Shown: positions 59,600 to 64,000 of the stretch, in pieces
Layout of the letters: every line of letters starts with the position of its first letter
Position numbering within the stretch: the stretch's first letter is position 1
Assembly (NCBI RefSeq): GCF_029873635.1
Contig: NC_080423.1
Coordinates: 96,991,025-97,055,024, forward strand
Direction of reading: 5' to 3'
From: Malania oleifera
Lineage: Eukaryota > Streptophyta > Magnoliopsida > Santalales > Ximeniaceae
DNA: 64,000 bases
Notes under the pieces: generated by a model
Database searches by the model: none
What the model was told of the DNA's origin: nothing
What the model saw: the letters and a program-made list of their open reading frames with translations, nothing else
Made by a program: the position numbers and the translations under genes

Positions 59600-62255
59600 T
59601 GTGACGCCCTGATTTTTGTACCAATTTTTTTCATAAACAATAATAAATGAATTACATTTCATTGACAACATCCATAAATAATAAATAAATACTCACTCGT
59701 CCTCAATAACATTCATAAATCTGCCACGTCAACAAGCCTACTACCATCCATATGACCTGACCCACATTGGGTACCCGGTAAAAAGTCATTTTATTCATAA
59801 AATCTAACAACGGAAGATAGTATAATCATATAATCCAGAATACAATATCCAGAGTACTAACATACATATTTACACAATACTATCTCATAACCAAAAACGG
59901 TACAACCCTAGGGAATCACACCCCACTAGTCCAAACTCACGCTGTATATTAGGGTTCCAGCTCTCTACTATCACAGAGCTCTATCACCTGGTCTATCCCT
60001 ATTCCCTGAAAAATTTAGATAATTTGGGTGAGACACATTTCAGTAAGAAGGAATAAATTATTTACAGTGTGTGGCCATAGGAGTTCAATTCTAACATGTT
60101 TTATTTTTCAAAACAACATTTCATCTGAGAAAATACACTAATATTCACATTCACATAATCATATAAATATACAACACAAACTTTTATAAGCTTTAAAACC
60201 ATTTCTCAAGTTTATTCATTTCCAACACACATAATTGCCCGCGAAGTTCCTGAGAATAGGGAAGATTGTCCACCCATACAGGTAGCTTCCCTCTGCCCTA
60301 ACACGTTATGCAGCCAGGAATGGCCACATCCGATACCTATCAGGGCACTCACCTTAGTAAGCCCTCATACGGAGAGTTTCACTTTGCCTCAATTATTTAT
60401 TTTATAAAACACACACTCTTTCATTTTTCACAATCATTTCCCATTTTAACTCATTACATATCTATGTATACATAATTTCACATTTATGTACTTTACATAA
60501 TACATTAAATCACATAATTCCAATTCTCAACACATTCACGATTTCCATACTGAGCATACCTCCCCAATGGCATCAGTAAGAATCTCATACACAGTTTCCA
60601 TACTGAGCATAACTCCATAACGACATCAGTAGGAACTTCACAACACAATTTCCATACTGAGCATACCTCCCTAATGGCATCAGTAGGAACTTTACAACAC
60701 AATTTCCATACTAAGCATACCTCCCTAACGGCATCAGTAGGAACTTCACACACACACACACACACACACAGTTTCCGTACTGAGCATACCTCCCCAACGG
60801 CAGCAGTAGGAACTTCACACACACACAGTCTCCATACCGAGCATACCTCCCCAACGGCATCAGTAGGAACTTCGCACATACACACAGTCTCCGTACTGAG
60901 CATACCTCCCCAACAACATCAGTAGGAACTTCGCACACGCACACACAGTCTCTATATTGAGCATACCTCCCCAACGGCATCAGTAGGAACTTCGCACGCA
61001 CACACACATAGTCTCCATACTGAGCATACCTCCACAACGACATCAGTAGGAACTTCACACACACACACATAGTCTCCATACTGAGCATACCTCTGCAACG
61101 GCATCAATAGGAACTTCACCCATAAACACACAGTCTCCATACTGAGCATACCTCTCCAACGACATTAGTAGGAACTTCACACACACACACACACAGTGTC
61201 CATACCGAGCATACCTCCCCAACGACATCAGTAGGAAAGGAATACCACCACCCGTAATTATTGTGTGGTGTTGGCATATCATCAATCATATTTCAGTATA
61301 TCTCAATTCAATTTAATATAAATATTCTCATCATTTTCTGTACACATTTCATCATCTCATAATAATATATATCATATTTCACATATTTCCACATTTCCCA
61401 AAGTACTTATATCAATAATTCACAAATCTCATTTTTCAGGCAAAACATTTCAACTCACATATAAATACCATATTTCATTATTTTTCACTAATTACATCAA
61501 TAATTCTCATTTCAATATTTTTTCAGAAATTACTCATCGTTATATTTTACACTCCAAAATATCACAATTTAAAATTACTCAAATGCCACACGATTTATCT
61601 GATATTTATATCATAATAATTTTCAGACAAAATATCATATGTTCATTTTCACATATTAATTCAACTAATAATTTTAAAAACAATGCTATAATTTATTCCC
61701 TTTACTTGGCTTACTGAGAGTTTCGTTAACACCTCAACTCCTAAACCCCTTGTACCCCAAATTTGGGGTTCTGCCCACAACAATTCTATGAGAATTCCGT
61801 CTCACTAGACTTGTAGAGAATCATCCCTAGATTCTTGTGGTGGTTTCCGTTCGTCAATCGGCTTATAATTTACAAGAAATTAAAGAAAAATGAGAAATTG
61901 ATTTACCATAGGAGATATGTCTACACCGCTTCTACCACCGATCCGTTCCGATACAAATGACGGTAGCAAAGAATGGAGTTCAGCGGTATCTTCCGATTTT
62001 TGATCGGGTGAAAATTCGCCACGAAATCGAGGAGAGAGGGAGAGAGAATGAAAGAAAAGAGAGAGACTGCAAGAAGAAGAAGGAAAGTAAAAGTGGTCTC
62101 TGAATATTAAAATGCAAGCTTCAGGAAGCTTTAATTGTTTTGTTTTTTTTTAATTATTATTATAACTTTTACATATATATATATATCTAATGTATATTAT
62201 AGTATTATTATTTAATTAATGATAATCATTAATTAATTTATTTATTTATTATTTA

Positions 62256-62286
<31 letters not shown>

Positions 62287-62325
62287 TTTTTCATTTCCAA
62301 GCCTATCATTTTTTGGGGTGTTACA
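59600..62325 (-). mobile_element. Tekay-related solo LTR C
   Basis: 2726 bp from TGTGACGCCC to GGGGTGTTACA, flanked by CATAT (59595-59599) and CATGT (62326-62330), a 5-bp duplication with one change. It is collinear with the LTRs of A and B, including the inverted repeat AGGGAAG/CTTCCCT (60258-60292) and a GA tract near 62025-62065. No internal region remains. The orientation is inferred from the other LTRs. Confidence 0.85.
60538..61240. repeat. Minisatellite of 12 units within solo LTR C
   Basis: Units of 54-69 bp share TACTGAGCATACCTCC and CATCAGTAGGAACTTC and end in a (CA)n run of variable length. The array is absent from the LTRs of A and B at this position. Overlapping minus-strand open frames with PTDAVGEVCSVW repeats arise from the array and are not genes. 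Confidence 0.92.
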
Positions 62326-63503
62326 CATGTTAGGTCTTGCTTTTTGGAGGCTTTGTAAATGTCCAAAAGTTCATATACACAGATATCTATTTTAGTTTCC
62401 TCGTCATTTTCTTTTTAGGTGAATTATTTGTATGAGTTTCACGAAAAAGAACAACTTAATGAAAATAAGAGAAAGGAGGCTATAAGGGTCAACTTTTAAG
62501 TTTGTTCTAATGTTCCAAAACTTTGTCCATTTTTCTAGCCACACCTTGTGTTCCAATTAAATTCATCTCAAGCAATATAACTCCGAAGTTGTAAAGAAGC
62601 TTTATTTGGAAGTTTTTGAATTTTTTTTTTTTTTATCACTAATGAATTTGAAAGAATGCTTGTGACTCAAACAAACAATTTTTTTTATAGAAAAGTTGAT
62701 AATCCCCTTAATTTAAATTTGATATTGGTGAATTGATGTTATATAACATTTTGATTTCTGTGAGCATGAGTAATGTAGTTATATCTAAATGGTGATTGTC
62801 TAGTCAAGAATTGATGACACATCATATATGCTCCATTTGAAACTGTCATATACTCATATGCACTTCTTGTGATTTTTGTTGGTATTTTTCATTCGAAATG
62901 ATATTTTTTAGATTTAATTTTTTTAGTGCATACATCATCTTTTTTTTTTTACCCTGTTGCTCATTAGTAGAAAAAACTATATGTTTGTTAATTTGCTTGT
63001 ATTTTTATAGTAGAACATGTATACAAATTTCAATATTGGCATTTGGTCGCACTAGTTCACAGTTAATATAAAAAACATAATTTAACAGTGTTGGGCATTA
63101 ATTTCCCCTTTTGCTCAACGAATACTTTATAAAATGGGTTGAGAAATGATATGCAGCTTTTGCTAACTTGACAAGGGCCGGAGCTTGAAGAGCATTTTGG
63201 GTATTTTCTTGGTAATCTCTCTCTCTCTCTCTCTCTCTCTCGTTTAATGCTTATCAATGTTTTTGAAAGACTCAATCAAGAGGCTAATCTCAGCAAGATG
63301 AGGCATGCCCCAAATGCCTTAAAGTTTAGTCAAAAAGCGCGAGTGCATCACATGTTAAGATTTATGAGGCTTATGCTTTTTTGGTGTGTGAATCTCAAGT
63401 TTGAGACTTAACTAAAAATTTAACCATGTGTTAATATGAAAGGGAATACCCTAATATCAGTTCTTAATCTCCCAATTTTTGTTTTTTTGTTTTTTTAATT
63501 AGT
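62326..63503. other. Intergenic DNA, no gene seen
   Basis: AT-rich, with T-runs at 62619-62634 and 62938-62950 and a (CT)n microsatellite at about 63214-63241. No coding region recognised. Confidence 0.5.
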
Positions 63504-64000
63504 GGTTGATATTTTGAGTAGGATGGTGGATAGGGTTGTGGATAGAGGTTTATGGGAAAGGGTTGGTGGTGGGTATGGAGGGGGTTAGGGTTTTGCATCT
63601 TCAATTTGCAATCTTCTTTTTAGAGGACCATAGACCCTTCTTTTTGAATATTTTGGGTCTTCTCCATGTTTACAAGAAGGCTTTTGGGCTTAAGATTAAT
63701 ACGGGGAAGAGCAATATCACGATTATCAATATGCCTAGTGAGAGTGATAGGGAGTTGTCTTTGGAGGTGGGTTGCAGTATTTTGGAGTGGTTGCTGTCCT
63801 ATCTAAGGGGGGTTCCTTTGTGGGGTAACCCTACATTTGTCAGTTTTTGGGATCCTGTTGTGGAAAGGGTTTCTAAGAGACTATATGGTGCAAGGTTGCC
63901 ATTTTTTCTCTTGGTGGTAGAATTACTCTCATCCAAGATTGTCTTTCTAGTATCCTCTTATACTTTCTTTCTATTTTTAAGATTTTGGTGGGGGTTGCTA
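63504..64000 (+). pseudogene. LINE reverse transcriptase fragment, runs off the window
   Basis: VVDILSRMVDRVVDRGLWE, then after a frameshift near 63590 HLQFAIFFLEDHRPFFLNIL, YKKAFGLKINTGKSN, WDPVVERVSKRLYG and finally GRITLIQDCLSS. This is the RT palm and thumb of an L1-type LINE on the plus strand. Relatives have the catalytic FADD followed by a hydrophobic stretch; here the residues after FA are missing. Low-level frameshifts show it is dead. Confidence 0.8.

Noticed and set aside
60745..61190. Regular repeats that could suggest a CRISPR array
   Set aside because: Units are head-to-tail without unique spacers, in plant LTR DNA. It is a minisatellite.
60505..61285. Several overlapping minus-strand frames with repeated PTDAVGEVCSVW-like peptides
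   Set aside because: They come from the 54-69-bp minisatellite in solo LTR C. The unit length varies, so the peptide jumps between frames. No start context or codon signal.
1..64000. tRNA genes
   Set aside because: The only tRNA-like signals are primer-binding sites complementary to initiator Met tRNA. No cloverleaf was recognised by eye; a tRNAscan run would be decisive.

Overview
The window is plant nuclear DNA, most likely from a eudicot with a repeat-rich genome. It is AT-rich. It carries Ty3/gypsy Tekay-type chromoviruses, Ty1/copia elements, plant L1-type LINEs and a CACTA transposase remnant, and one intact plant cytochrome P450 gene. No bacterial, organellar or CRISPR-like structure was seen, and no tRNA or rRNA gene was recognised.

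Layout. (1) 1-25159 is a four-level nest. A minus-strand Tekay element B (419-25154) has an intact right LTR. Its left LTR is split by a second minus-strand Tekay element A (1413-11819, 5-bp target duplication CTACA). The pol region of B is interrupted by the 3' end of a copia element H (15221-20388), and the LTR of H is split by a Tekay-related solo LTR D (17301-19867, target duplication CTGCG). (2) 25435-27150 is a minus-strand CACTA tnp2 transposase remnant, followed by two copia-type LTRs (27267-28374 plus, 28430-30460 minus). (3) 30510-33950 has no gene. It holds an array of short hairpins and an old tandem duplication. (4) 33950-34395 is a LINE 3' fragment, directly upstream of the only convincing intact gene, a single-exon CYP89A-like P450 at 34675-36264. 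(5) 36731-43830 is a minus-strand LINE with ORF1 and ORF2, with a TIR element rich in TAACG motifs (40303-41897) inserted between them. (6) 45186-50828 (E) and 54098-58646 (F) are two plus-strand Tork/TNT1-like copia elements with both LTRs and decayed pol genes. Between them lie a copia LTR remnant and a fragment of a YqaJ-type nuclease gene. (7) 59600-62325 is a third Tekay-related solo LTR, C, containing a 12-unit minisatellite. (8) 63504-64000 is another LINE reverse transcriptase fragment that runs off the window.

The host contribution is small: one P450 enzyme and one broken nuclease gene. Every transposon coding region has stops, frameshifts or lost catalytic residues, so no autonomous element is visible. 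The most interesting signals are non-coding. One is an inverted repeat in the Tekay LTRs whose two arms change together between families. Another is a hairpin array with a recurring loop. A third is a recurring layout, in unrelated LTR families, of clustered short near-palindromic motifs just upstream of the TATA box.
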